From: Cladosporium sp. IMV 00045
Lineage: Eukaryota; Ascomycota; Dothideomycetes; Cladosporiales; Cladosporiaceae
Direction of reading: 5' to 3'
Assembly: GCA_001931905.2 (NCBI GenBank)
Contig: MSJI02000630.1
Location: 1-51,271, forward strand
Length of the DNA stretch: 51,271 bases
The translations under genes and the position numbers were made by a program. The notes below the pieces were generated by a model. It was not told the origin of the DNA. It made no database searches and worked only from the letters and a program-made list of their open reading frames with translations. Every line of letters starts with the position of its first letter. Position 1 is the stretch's first letter. Shown piece by piece: positions 1 through 9,316 of the stretch.

Positions 1-1466
1 TCCCTTTTATCGCTACGCGCTTCCCTTTCTTACGTTCCTTACGTACTCGTAGTAGATCTCGAGCCTCGGATAGCTCCTTTCGTAAGAGGGTATTCTCGGA
101 AGACGTCCTTTCGAAAGCCGCTCCCGATCGCTCGATATACCGCTTTACGGGAGTCTCGAGAGTAGACGAACGAACGATCGAGTTAACTAGACGTCGCCTC
201 CCGTAACTCCGTACCCTCCGGAGGCGAACTATCTAGTAGGGAGCGATCTAGGTTATTCGGAGTCGTAATAGGAGGCGGAGTAACTCGAGAGGGCTCGGAG
301 GGTATTCGGAGAGTAGAAAGGATAGTAACTAGGCTTAGAGGGTAGATACCGGACGCGCGGAAAGCTAACTCGACGTTCCTAGTCGTAAAGGCCCTAGACC
401 TAGCTATAATATAGGCCGAAGTCTACTCGATACGCGGTATTCGTCGAGTATCTAACCGGAAAAGCCGGTCGATCTTAGTCGATAAAGCCCGCTTTAGAGG
501 GCCGAATAACCCGACGTCGAGAGGTTATAATATATACGAGGTATACGGCGGTAATACGACTAGGTCTATACTCTTTTCGAGGTAAAAGGCGATAAACCTA
601 GCCGTAAGATGCGATCTATATCCGTCGAGTAGTAATAGCCTCCGTTTTCCGTTATTTCGGGCTATTTCGGGTTTGAATAACGTAGTTAACTACTCGTACG
701 CGTAAGAATCGGACGTCTACCCGCTAGAAGAGGTATAGAACTTCTACTTCTCGGGCGTAGAAGTTAGTATCTACCCGGTATTCGTATCTTTTACCTAGAA
801 GATAATAAGCGGAGGTAGAGAGACTCCCGAGGCTCCGACGTACTCTATAGCCGTTATCTACTCTTACTTTCCGCTTATCTTCTTAAATCCTATAGCCTCC
901 TCTTTATTAATTAGTACTTTCGAAGGTAAAGTAGTACCGAGAGCGAAGCCGGTCTCGTCTACGTTAAAAACGGCGTCGGGAGGGTAGGAGTTCTCGAGGA
1001 AGAGTTCGGTAAGAGCGGTAAAGTAGGCGTTTACGATCGGATAGTTAACTCCTTCGAAGCGGCTCGCGTCTAGAGCTCGAGAGTAGACGGTCTTTAGTAT
1101 CGGGTATCGTTTTCGGAACCTATCGATCTACCGTTTACTAATAGGAGGGTAGGAAGTTAGAGTAGAAGTTAGGCGGAAGCGGGAGTTACGGATTTCTTCC
1201 GCGAGTTCTCTCGTTAACCTAAGGGTTATAGGTAATCCCGAGCTAGATAATCGAGTAATCGACTTTAGGAGAGTCTTCTCTTCGGCCGTCGAGAGTATCT
1301 TCTGCGATTTATGCGATTTAACGTAAGAAGTTCGATTCGAAAGCCGGTCGGTTAAAGTAGAACGAGGGATATTAAACGCGTAAGCATACTTTCGGATCGA
1401 GGTATATTCGTTATTTTAGTAAGCCGTTAGAGCCGTAGTAATCGTATCTTCGGTATAAGAAGGCAT
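1..1466 (-). pseudogene. Decayed DD35D (Fot1/pogo-type) transposase
   Basis: Starting from the ATG at 1466-1464 the frame translates to a recognisable pogo-superfamily transposase once stops are ignored. The first catalytic Asp lies in NVDETGF (Asp codon 959-957, codon 170). The second is in LLLLDG (626-624, codon 281). The third is in PLDVGLFGPL (518-516, codon 317), giving 35 residues between the second and third Asp, the Fot1/pogo spacing. At least eleven TAA/TAG codons interrupt this frame, the first at codon 17; several sit where Gln (CAA/CAG) or Trp (TGG) is expected, as RIP produces. A recognisable lysine/arginine-rich tail near 1-190 continues in another frame, so there is also a small indel near 190. 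It cannot encode an active enzyme. The C-terminus runs off the window edge. Confidence 0.9.
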
Positions 1467-1530
1467 AGGAAAGGGAAGAAGAAAAAGGACACGTAAGAAT
1501 CGAGTTTTAACGCGAGATAAGCGCGCGGGA

Positions 1531-1573
1531 GTGGCCGAACTCCCCTACTGACCGAACTCCCCTACCGTGACGT
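1531..1573 (-). repeat. Transposon terminal region with 17-bp-spaced direct repeat
   Basis: The 14-bp word ccgaactcccctac occurs at 1535-1548 and again at 1552-1565, a 17-bp period, next to the inferred transposon end at 1573. Repeated subterminal words often serve as transposase-binding sites in pogo-type elements. That role is inferred here, because the opposite inverted repeat is outside the window and cannot be compared. Confidence 0.65.
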
Positions 1574-1678
1574 TATGTGTGTGAGCCCTTAGCGATCTAA
1601 GGCAGGATCCCGTAGTTCCTGATTCACGGCTCAATATCTAGGTTATATAGAACAATTGGTGATGCTTATTCATCAAAA

Positions 1679-1781
1679 GCAGCTTTAGCTCACATGGGAG
1701 AGCGCCAGACTGAAGTTCACTTCAAGTCAAAGCATTCTGTGCGGTATCTGGAGGTACTGTGTTCGATCCACAGAAGCTGCA
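1679..1781 (+). tRNA. tRNA-Phe (anticodon GAA) with a 30-nt intron
   Basis: A full cloverleaf folds by eye. The acceptor stem is GCAGCTT (1679-1685) with AAGCTGC (1774-1780), and the discriminator is A1781. The D stem is GCTC/GAGC, the anticodon stem CCAGA/TCTGG, and the T arm CTGTG-TTCGATC-CACAG. The anticodon GAA is at 1712-1714. The intron, 1716-1745, follows position 37 as in all nuclear tRNA introns, and starts with ttc, complementary to the anticodon. Exons are 1679-1715 and 1746-1781; the mature tRNA is 73 nt. The gene lies 106 bp from the transposon end. Thymine runs at 1786-1798 are a good RNA polymerase III terminator. Confidence 0.95.
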
Positions 1782-1785
1782 ATTG

Positions 1786-1798
1786 TTTTTTCTTTTTT
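1786..1798 (+). terminator. RNA polymerase III terminator of tRNA-Phe
   Basis: Two runs of six T separated by one C begin four bases after the tRNA 3' end. Runs of four or more T on the coding strand terminate Pol III. Confidence 0.8.
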
Positions 1799-2348
1799 CT
1801 TTTGCTTTTCTTTGGTCTGAGACCACATGGAAATACTTTTGGTGTGTGTCGAGACCATCCTTTTCATTTTTACAATATTTGGAGAAATTGAGAATGGGGC
1901 ATGTCGCTTGGATCGAGGTAGCATGAGGGATGAAGTCTGCGGTTCTTGTGTCTCGACTTCTCATTCAATGAGGTGCAGAACGATTGTTCACTCTCAGCAG
2001 TTGTCAAAAGGTTTCGAATCAATTTCTTCCGGTTAGAACTGTCTATGGACTGAATTAGCACAAAGTCCGAGTATCGTGCCTGACTATTTTCCTTTTGCTT
2101 CCGAGTGTGCGGCTATCGATTGATGAACAATTTGAGAACTGCACGTCATCCTAGCCTGAGCAAATGCAGCACGGCTTCATTGGGATGGCTCATTGTCTCC
2201 ATTGAACACCCTTCTGATGTGCTAAGTGCAACGGAGTATGTGATCAAGAACGAGGCACGATCATGTGTTCAATTTATTCAAAACTAACAAGAGCCGAAAC
2301 GATTTTTCTCAGCTAATAAGTTCCGTCAACCTGGCGGTAGCAAAAGCG
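1799..2348. other. Intergenic, no gene seen
   Basis: Only short, unrelated reading frames occur on either strand, and none resembles a known family. Base composition is normal, without the CA/TG loss of the neighbouring transposon. Confidence 0.5.
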
Positions 2349-2826
2349 TTAAATAGGTATGAATGCTGAGACATCAAAGTCGAAAAGATCATCCATGACC
2401 GGATCCATGTTGAAAGCGCCACAGGGGTTCGGTTGCTGTGTGCTGGTGCAATCCTGCTGCTGCATAGCAGAGTGCTGTTGCAAATACAGTTGCATGAAGT
2501 TGTTCGGGTCGTCGTGCCATGTAGTCGTCTAACTCGAACCCACCCATCCTCGAGGAATCAGTCGATGGTTGTACGCCATCTTGACTGTTTCTGGATGACA
2601 GCGTGTTTGGGATGAGGCGAGGTCTCATGTAGGGTGTTGATGGTGGTGATCCGGTATATTGGAACGACACAGCTCGATGACCTCTCGACAGGATGAAGGA
2701 GCTAGCACTATCCTCTCGCGGGCGAGGGCAACGGCGGTCATCTTGAAGAATTGTTCCGTCTCCTCGCGCAGATGAAGTTTCTTGAGCAGATCCAATGTCG
2801 TCAGTTTTGGGCGGTGGGAGAGCCAT
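2349..2826 (-). pseudogene. Possible small gene or relic with one frame break
   Basis: From an ATG at 2826 a proline/serine-rich reading frame runs to about 2521. Dropping one base near 2520 continues it into a second frame rich in glutamine (LYLQQHSAMQQQD) that ends with an acidic-hydrophobic tail (MDDLFDFDVSAFIPI) and a stop at 2349. The tail and the Gln run look like a transcription-factor activation region, but I recognise no DNA-binding domain. The break could be a real frameshift, an unrecognised intron, or chance: two unrelated open frames side by side. No homologous family is claimed. Confidence 0.3.
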
Positions 2827-4363
2827 GAAGAGCGTGAAACAGGGAGCAGCGAGGTGTTCGTAGATCAGGCTTCTGCGTAGATCATTCAATCACCAGCATC
2901 GGACGGCAAGTGTTGCATCAACCTAGTTTGATAAGCGTTCTCAGAAGGATAGCAGCGCAGTATCCGAGAGATAGTCGAGGTCAATATTGAAAGACAACAT
3001 GATGACTATTCTCGAAACAAAGCAATATGTATTAATTGTAGCTTGAAGCTTTGCGAATGGCAACCCTGGACCATCAGCAAGACCACAACAAATTGCTTGC
3101 AAGTTGCGCAAGGGCGAGGCCATCACACGAACCGCAGTCGCTTGAGCCTCAAGTGGCATGTCAGCCTAGCCTGACTTCGCCCTTACGCAGCGTCATCACC
3201 TGCATAGTTCGATTGTGACGAGGTGGTAACACTGCGTTGGCATGCCGTGTAACTTGTCGGTGGCTTGCATGCAGCTGGGTATACCAGCATCTGATACGCT
3301 GCCAAGTGGCCGCCTGATCATGCCACCGTCACTGAAAAGGTTATTGCTACAATTTTCCACATTTAGCGCCATATCAAGACAACTTGCCTCAAAGCATCAA
3401 GTGAAAAAACCTTTCTCCAAAAGCCATGTCCGATCTCATGTTGTAGGTCAAGTCTACCAGGATCAAAGACACTTGACGGCCAGACTCCCAAAGATCCGTT
3501 GGGTGATATGCATAAAGCCATGCTATTGATCCAGGTTTCCCAGCCTACGATCGGTGCATGTTGTTCGAAGGAAGCCCTCGTGGTTCAGCCGTCAATAAAA
3601 ACAACCAGCAAGCTCTACCAGGAATCTGGTCGAGCAAAGCTTCTTGAAAGCGCTTCGTGTTTTTGCAAGGCTTCAAGCTGCATCTCATGTGAAATTCGCC
3701 ATTTCAGGCCATCTTGGCCCGTGTTTGCCTTCGGATGGGATGGTGGTCAGCATATGTACGCGAGCATAGGTGGCGTTTCAACGTAGATGATGAGGTTCTT
3801 GCGACTTTACGGGAGCAGTGCGATATTTCCTGCGAGTCAAAGGTTGCGAACGTCTACCATCGACACAGTTCTGCGTTGATGCCAGCCCAGGCTATACGTG
3901 CTGCCATCTGCTCAGGAGATGTAGCCTGCGAGACAACATTCGTGAAATCAGTATTTGTGGCCTGGCGTCCCAAAGCCCAAACATTCTGGCCAAAGGTGCC
4001 GCATCCGCGAGACTCGGCATTTCGTCAACGGCTTCCTTCTTTTCTTTTCCTTCTACTTTTGTTTTCTTCTCATATGCCATATCAATGTCTCTTGTGCCAT
4101 CTTTCGCAATGCCGTGAGGTCGGCTCATTCAATCATTGGTACTCTCATGTTCTGGCGAGAAAATTGACTGGTCGCTACGCATCTGCTCGGTCTATTGGTT
4201 CGTCTGTTTGACCGGTCAAGCCAGCAATCTCACTTGCAGTGGGGCGCATGCTCAATATATCCGATGATGGGATACTTCCAAATGTCTGAGACGAGGCCAA
4301 TATTCGCACAGGCCTCTTCATTCTTCTTTTGCAATACACACATCACTTCACAAGCCCAGAACG
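2827..4363. other. Intergenic 1.5 kb, no gene supported
   Basis: Several overlapping open frames of 60-165 codons exist on the plus strand (for example around 3242-3529 and 3714-4211). They lack family motifs, plausible splice connections or signal peptides. I see no repeats, tRNA or RIP signature. The 3' part must hold the promoter of the HET gene that starts at 4364. Confidence 0.4.
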
Positions 4364-6415
4364 ATGAAAGTCAAGTTGAGGCCCGATCAAATCACCACTG
4401 GCTCGTGGGGAGCTGAGCGTCGCTATGATAGAGTGACAGGTCTAACTCCAGCCTCATTGCACGAGCCTTTACAAAGCCCCGATCACATACGCCTCATGCT
4501 ACTATACCCACCAGGATGGCCAGACCACAAGACTGAGCGAGTACCTCATCATCTCGACACAAATATACAATGCAAAGTATTCCAGGCACATCTGGATGAC
4601 CTGTCCACGACTGGTCGGCCCAACTTTGCAGCTTTGTCGTACTGCTGGGGAAGCACAGAGAAGAGAAGAAGTATGATCTGCAACCAAAGTCGAGTCCGAA
4701 TAACCGAGAACCTCTTCCAAGCACTCAAATGAATTCGCCTTTCGAGTAGGCCGCGCCTCCTTTGGGTCGATTACTTGAGCATCAGTCAGACCGACCTTGC
4801 GGAGAAGAGCGAGCAGGTCGCACGAATGGGCTGGATCTTCCATCAAGCTCATGTGATTTCTTACATCGGTGGAAACAAGAACATACACCTGGCCGGTACA
4901 TGTCTAGCAGTGATACGGAGGCTGTCAAACGTCTGTGATCACATCGTGATGGTTGAAAAGCGTTCGGAAGACGACAAACTCAACCGATCACCCGTCATAT
5001 ATGAACGGAACCGACCATTCAATATGCCAGAGTGGGGAAATGTGCCCTGGAATGCAATCGCGCATTTATTGAATGGGAGGTATTTCAGTCGTCTATGGGT
5101 GTTCCAGGAGATTCGACAAGCAAGAAGTCATACCTTTCAATGGGGCCTCCACTTTTGCAACATGCATAATCTCTACGAAGCTTGCAAATTGATCACGGCG
5201 GACGGTTCGAAGACTCTAGCACTGAGCTCGCCCATAGGAGATCGATTGAGATTCATGAATAGTGCTTCTGGACTTATGCAGCTGATGTATGGCTACGTTT
5301 TCCTCTTGGACACCGACTTGGAAGTCTTCGAAGACGACTTCGCAGTGGTTGCGGAAGCCATGCATTTTGCTTGCAGTGACCCCAAAGATCATATTTACGG
5401 TGTGGCCAGCCTATTCCAAGGGCCCAAAAAATATTCTGTGGACTATTCACTTGACGTTGCAGAAGTATTCGCTGGATTCATTTGCCACCTGCTATCAACC
5501 AGAAACCCAGAGCGGCTCGTCTCCCTATTCATGTTCAGCCGCGCGCACTACTCGACCTTTCGCAATCCTGACGCGTATGCTCGACAGATCAAATCTATTT
5601 GGTCAAGCAGATTGTTGCCCAGCTGGTGTCCTGATTTTGGGCTGAATCGTCCAGAATCCCTTTCGTCCTCGGTTAGCTTTTATAGCAATATGAGTGTTGG
5701 CGGACCAAACTCACGACTACCAGCATGTGTCTGTCCTCTTTCGTCCAGGATTTTGCGTGTCCGCGGTGTACGATGTGCTACCATATCCGCATGCTCCAGA
5801 CAAAGCCAAAACATCGAGAACGGCATGGCATTCACATCTCAATCGGGACAACTCGCAATGCGATTGCTATCCTGCACGTCGCTTACTAATGTGAGTATAG
5901 AGCTTCTCGATGCCCTTCGCGAAGGAACCCGCTCCATTTGGAGAGAAGTCTGGCCGTCTCACCCATTCAACACGACCAAGTCACAAGACCAGTACTGGTC
6001 AATATTGGAGTCGTTCGCGCCCTTCTTCCTCGAGAAGTACGTTCCTTGTCTGTATGCAGTATGGGCGACCAGCAGATCCAATCATGCAGGCCCCATTGCA
6101 GACCTCAATGAAGATCAGATCAAGGCATTCGTTGACGAGATGTGGGACACAGTCAAGCATTACGCAAGGGAAATCCGCCGCTGCTTCATCACAACACCAG
6201 ATGGGCCTCTCGGATGCCGCATCGGGTGTGGTTCTGATGCTGTGCGTTCGAGCGATGAGATATTCGTACTTTACGGAGTAACAAGTCCAATAGCCATTCG
6301 TCGAGTTGGGAACCAAGGTCACTACAAGTACGTTGGTAACTGCTATTTGGATGGACTCATGTTTGGAGAAGCGCCAAAAATTGGACTCCCAGTCGAAGAC
6401 ATCCTGCTGGTGTAG
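4364..6415 (+). pseudogene. HET-domain (heterokaryon incompatibility) gene with one in-frame TGA
   Basis: The frame opens at ATG 4364 and is interrupted only by TGA at 4730-4732, codon 123. It resumes in the same frame to the stop at 6413-6415, 683 codons in all. HET landmarks lie on both sides of the stop. Before it is FAALSYCWGS; after it come LLWVDYLSISQ (normally W-[IV]-D-A-I-C-I-[ND]-Q), EQVARMGWIF, YFSRLWVFQEI and DPKDHIYGV. The domain is thus cut in the middle, and neither half should work alone. HET proteins trigger cell death after fusion of unlike hyphae. No GT-AG pair would remove the TGA without also removing conserved residues. A change of CGA (Arg) to TGA is the simplest origin. 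Alternatives are an assembly error or stop-codon readthrough. The 3' end is 104 bp from the convergent GH43 gene. Confidence 0.85.
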
Positions 6416-6519
6416 CTTCACACATTCAAGTCAAACGAGCACCGCTACTCCGGCACTCGAGGGCAAAACGAATACGTCGGCAATCTTCATTGGGCTCCTA
6501 ATCGAACCAACACAACCTT

Positions 6520-8548
6520 CTACTCCACCACAACAACCGGCTCCTCAACTCCCTCAACAGTCGGCACAACAACCTCCACCAACCCCGTCTCCCCATCAAA
6601 CTCCAACCGATCAATCGTCGTCTCCCTATGCGTCCCATCGCCATCCGGGATCGCAAAACGATGATACGCAATAAACCAGTCATCCGTCCCAGGCACATTC
6701 AGCACAGAATTATGCCCCGTGCCCAGCAAGCCCTTCTCAACATCCTTACTCAGCACAACGCCGCGGTACGTGAAAGGGCCCACCGGACTTTCCGCCGTGG
6801 CGTAGCCGACGCGGTAGTTCTCGCTGCCCGTGTCGTCGATCGAGTAGGTGAGGTGGTAGTACGGCGCGCGGTAGACCATGAAGAGGCCTTCGCGGAAGTC
6901 TTCCAGGCCGGAAAGAGTGGTTGTCGTGTTGGGTTTGAGGGATGTCATGTCCTCCGCCAACTCGGCCACGAGAGGGACGCCGTTGCCCCAGTAGAAGTAG
7001 TATTTGCCGGAGATGGGGTCGAGGAAAGCGTCTGGGTCGATCGCTTGGTTGGTTTTGGGCTCTTCTTCGTTCGTGATCATGGCGGTCGGCTCGGCGGTGA
7101 AGGGGCCTTCGGGGCAGTCGGCGACGGCGACGCCGATGGTTTTGGCGTCGTAGGTGGGGTTGTGGCCGCTGAAGTAGAAGTAGTATTTGCCGTCTTTCTC
7201 GGCGATGGTGGGGGCCCAGGCGTTGCCGACGGCCCAGGGGACGTTGCCTTCGGTTCCGTTCAGGGTGAGGAAGGGCTTCTCTGAGCGCTCCCAGTCGACG
7301 AGGTTGTCCGAGGACCATACGTAGAATTCCTGGCCGCCCCAGCCTGGGAAGCCGTCGGTTGTGGCGTAGATGTAGAATTTGCCGTTGAATGATGCGATGT
7401 TGGGATCGGCGTACAGGCCGGGAATCAATGTGCTGCGCTTTTGAAGCGATCTTTTCTTCGAATTGCCAGTGATGGTCGCAAGCTCAGCGGCGGTGATGGG
7501 GAGAACGGTGCCGTGACGAGGACTCGAAGGCAGATTGTAGTCGCTGGACACAGTCCAGTCAGGGTTCGCAATGTCATCCGTCTCTAGCGGAATGTATCCT
7601 CGACCACCGTATTCGTCAACAAAGAGGTAGAACTTCTCGCCATTGACATCGTCAGGGTTCGCCTTGAAGGCAGTCGGTCCTTCAACCGCCTCAGTCCCCG
7701 CATCGCGACCAATGCAAGAAGCGACAATCTTCCAACCATCCAACTGAGCCAGCAAAGAGTCCGAACTCTCCTGGATTATATCAGTGCAGCCCGTCACACC
7801 ACCCTCATCCTTCGTGAATCGGTGGTAAACCCCGCCTTCCTGAAGCACAGTCGAGTCGATCCTAGCAGTCCCCGCATCCTGCCAAATCTGCGGCTCGCTG
7901 AAAGTGACAAAATCCTGCGTGGTAGCGTAAAGCATGCGGTGATAGCTCTCGCCGGCGTGCGCAGTGTCATCTTCTTCGTAAAGCGAGGAGGCCCAGAAAA
8001 CGACGTAGGCTTCGATCTCAGTGTCGTAGTACGCTTCTGGAGCCCACGTGTTGCCCGCAGTCGGTGGCGAGACCTGAACGTGTCTTTGCTCGGACCACGT
8101 TTGCAAGTCGTTCGACTCCCAGATGTTGAGGTATAGGCTGCCGTTGCGCACCGCTGCGTCCCATGAGGTGCCGGAGCCGATGGATAGGTCGGTGGCTATC
8201 AAGAAGAATGAATTCCCATCGTGTGACTAGACTAATGTCAGCCATCAATCCTTTCAAAACCAATATCAAAGTACTCACCCGGATCAAGAACGGATCCCTC
8301 AACCCCTTCGTCCCCTCGCTCGAAGTGAGAATGGGATTCCCACCATTCAACTCCTCCCAGTCAAGAGCATTATTGCCCTTACTAGCAGCGAGAAAGATGT
8401 TCTCCCCCTCAAGCGAGCTATTGGTGAAATAAGCAAACACATATCCCTCATTGACAGCGGCGTCTTGTCGAGGGACCGTGTGCGCTGCTTTTGGGATGAC
8501 AGCAGCCGAGGCGGAGGCCGCAAGGGCCAGAGGAGTTAGGAGATGCAT
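6520..8548 (-). CDS. Secreted tandem GH43-type glycosidase (arabinan/xylan-active family)
   Basis: Two exons, 8548-8279 and 8226-6520, flank a 52-bp intron (GTGAGT...CTAG) and give 658 aa. The start at 8548 is chosen because it begins a signal peptide (MHLLTPLALAASASAA) with a dibasic-free prosegment. Residues ~30-330 form a first five-bladed GH43-like module (LRDPFLIR, NTWAPEAYYD). Residues ~355-640 form a second one with the three GH43 acids visible: D364 in LYADPN, D489 in IDPDAF, and E536 in DFREGLFM. The modules are joined by KKRSLQKR (347-354), two possible Kex2 sites. GH43 enzymes are inverting arabinofuranosidases, arabinanases or xylosidases acting outside the cell on plant cell wall side chains; the exact substrate cannot be read from sequence. 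The first module may be non-catalytic. Confidence 0.9.
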
Positions 8549-9316
8549 GACTGCCTGCAATGACAGATGGTGAAGGCTTGCAGTATCGTATCGCTCTGTC
8601 AAGGACAAGCGTTCTTATATCATCATCGCCATGGCATACGAGGTCGACCTGCATACCATCGGGAAGTGGACCTAACTATAACGCAACTAACTTTCCTACA
8701 ATTTAGGCAATTTATCCTTCACGCTGGCAACCGCCAATGCCAAGTCACAAGTTAGGTTAATGGAGACATGGTCGGTTGAGGGTAAGGCTGTGGGCCGACG
8801 TAACGAAGCAAAATACCTGAAGTGAGGTGTGATCGACGCTGGCTTCCCCGTTGGAGCAAGAAAGTGTGCTCGGTTGCCGTCGGGTCCACATTGTGACGAG
8901 CTTGCCGAAGTGGATTAATTACGAGCCACCGAGGTTCGAAGCAAGAGGATATGACGCGCCGGTTGGGTGCTATTGAAGTTATTGCGAGAAGTTGGCAAAT
9001 GGGTTCTTGGCGGGTATCTGGTTCGTTGTCACTCATCTCCTTGAGCAGGTTGAGTCGTTTCAGCCTGCTGCATCACAAGAGACTCTGGCAGATTGATCGA
9101 TAGTCCAAAATTACGACCGCACCACGCATTAGCACAGGGATTCCAAGTCAATGGATTCATGTCATGTAATGCACATGTATTCTCTGATAACAGCAACCCA
9201 GACGAAAAGCTCGCCAACAACGATGAAAACAACGCTAATCCAATGATATTCCCCAACTACCTGTACAAACAACAACAACAACAACAACAACGAAGACAAC
9301 CAGCATCTTCCCCCAT
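8549..9316. other. Intergenic between GH43 promoter side and coronin 3' end
   Basis: About 770 bp holding the upstream region of the GH43 gene and the 3' flank of coronin. The only structure seen is a (CAA)7 microsatellite at 9270-9290. No gene is supported. Confidence 0.5.
9270..9290 (+). repeat. (CAA)7 microsatellite
   Basis: Seven perfect CAA units lie 27 bp beyond the coronin stop codon, probably in its 3' UTR. Confidence 0.9.

Larger units (their letters stand above)
1..1573 (-). mobile_element. RIP-mutated Fot1/pogo-like DNA transposon, right part; left end beyond window
   Basis: Read on the minus strand, the stretch carries a decayed DD35D transposase (see the pseudogene entry). Its outer end is most likely at 1573, where the minus strand reads ACGTCACGGTAGGGG just inside a TA dinucleotide (1574-1575), the usual Tc1/mariner-pogo target. 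From 1 to about 1460 I found only about five CA or TG dinucleotides, while TA, CG, TC and GA are common. This is the signature of repeat-induced point mutation, which turns CpA into TpA on both strands of repeated DNA. The terminal ~100 bp keep several CA/TG, so mutation thins out at the edge. The left terminal repeat and left TA duplication are outside the window, so the element's full length is unknown. Confidence 0.9.

Noticed and set aside
1..1460. Odd composition of the first 1.4 kb as a novel coding or structural system
   Set aside because: RIP of a pogo-type transposase explains the lack of CA/TG and the stop codons.
4733..4780. An intron that would remove the TGA of the HET gene
   Set aside because: No GT-AG pair of plausible length removes the stop without deleting the conserved residues on either side; the frame is continuous through it.
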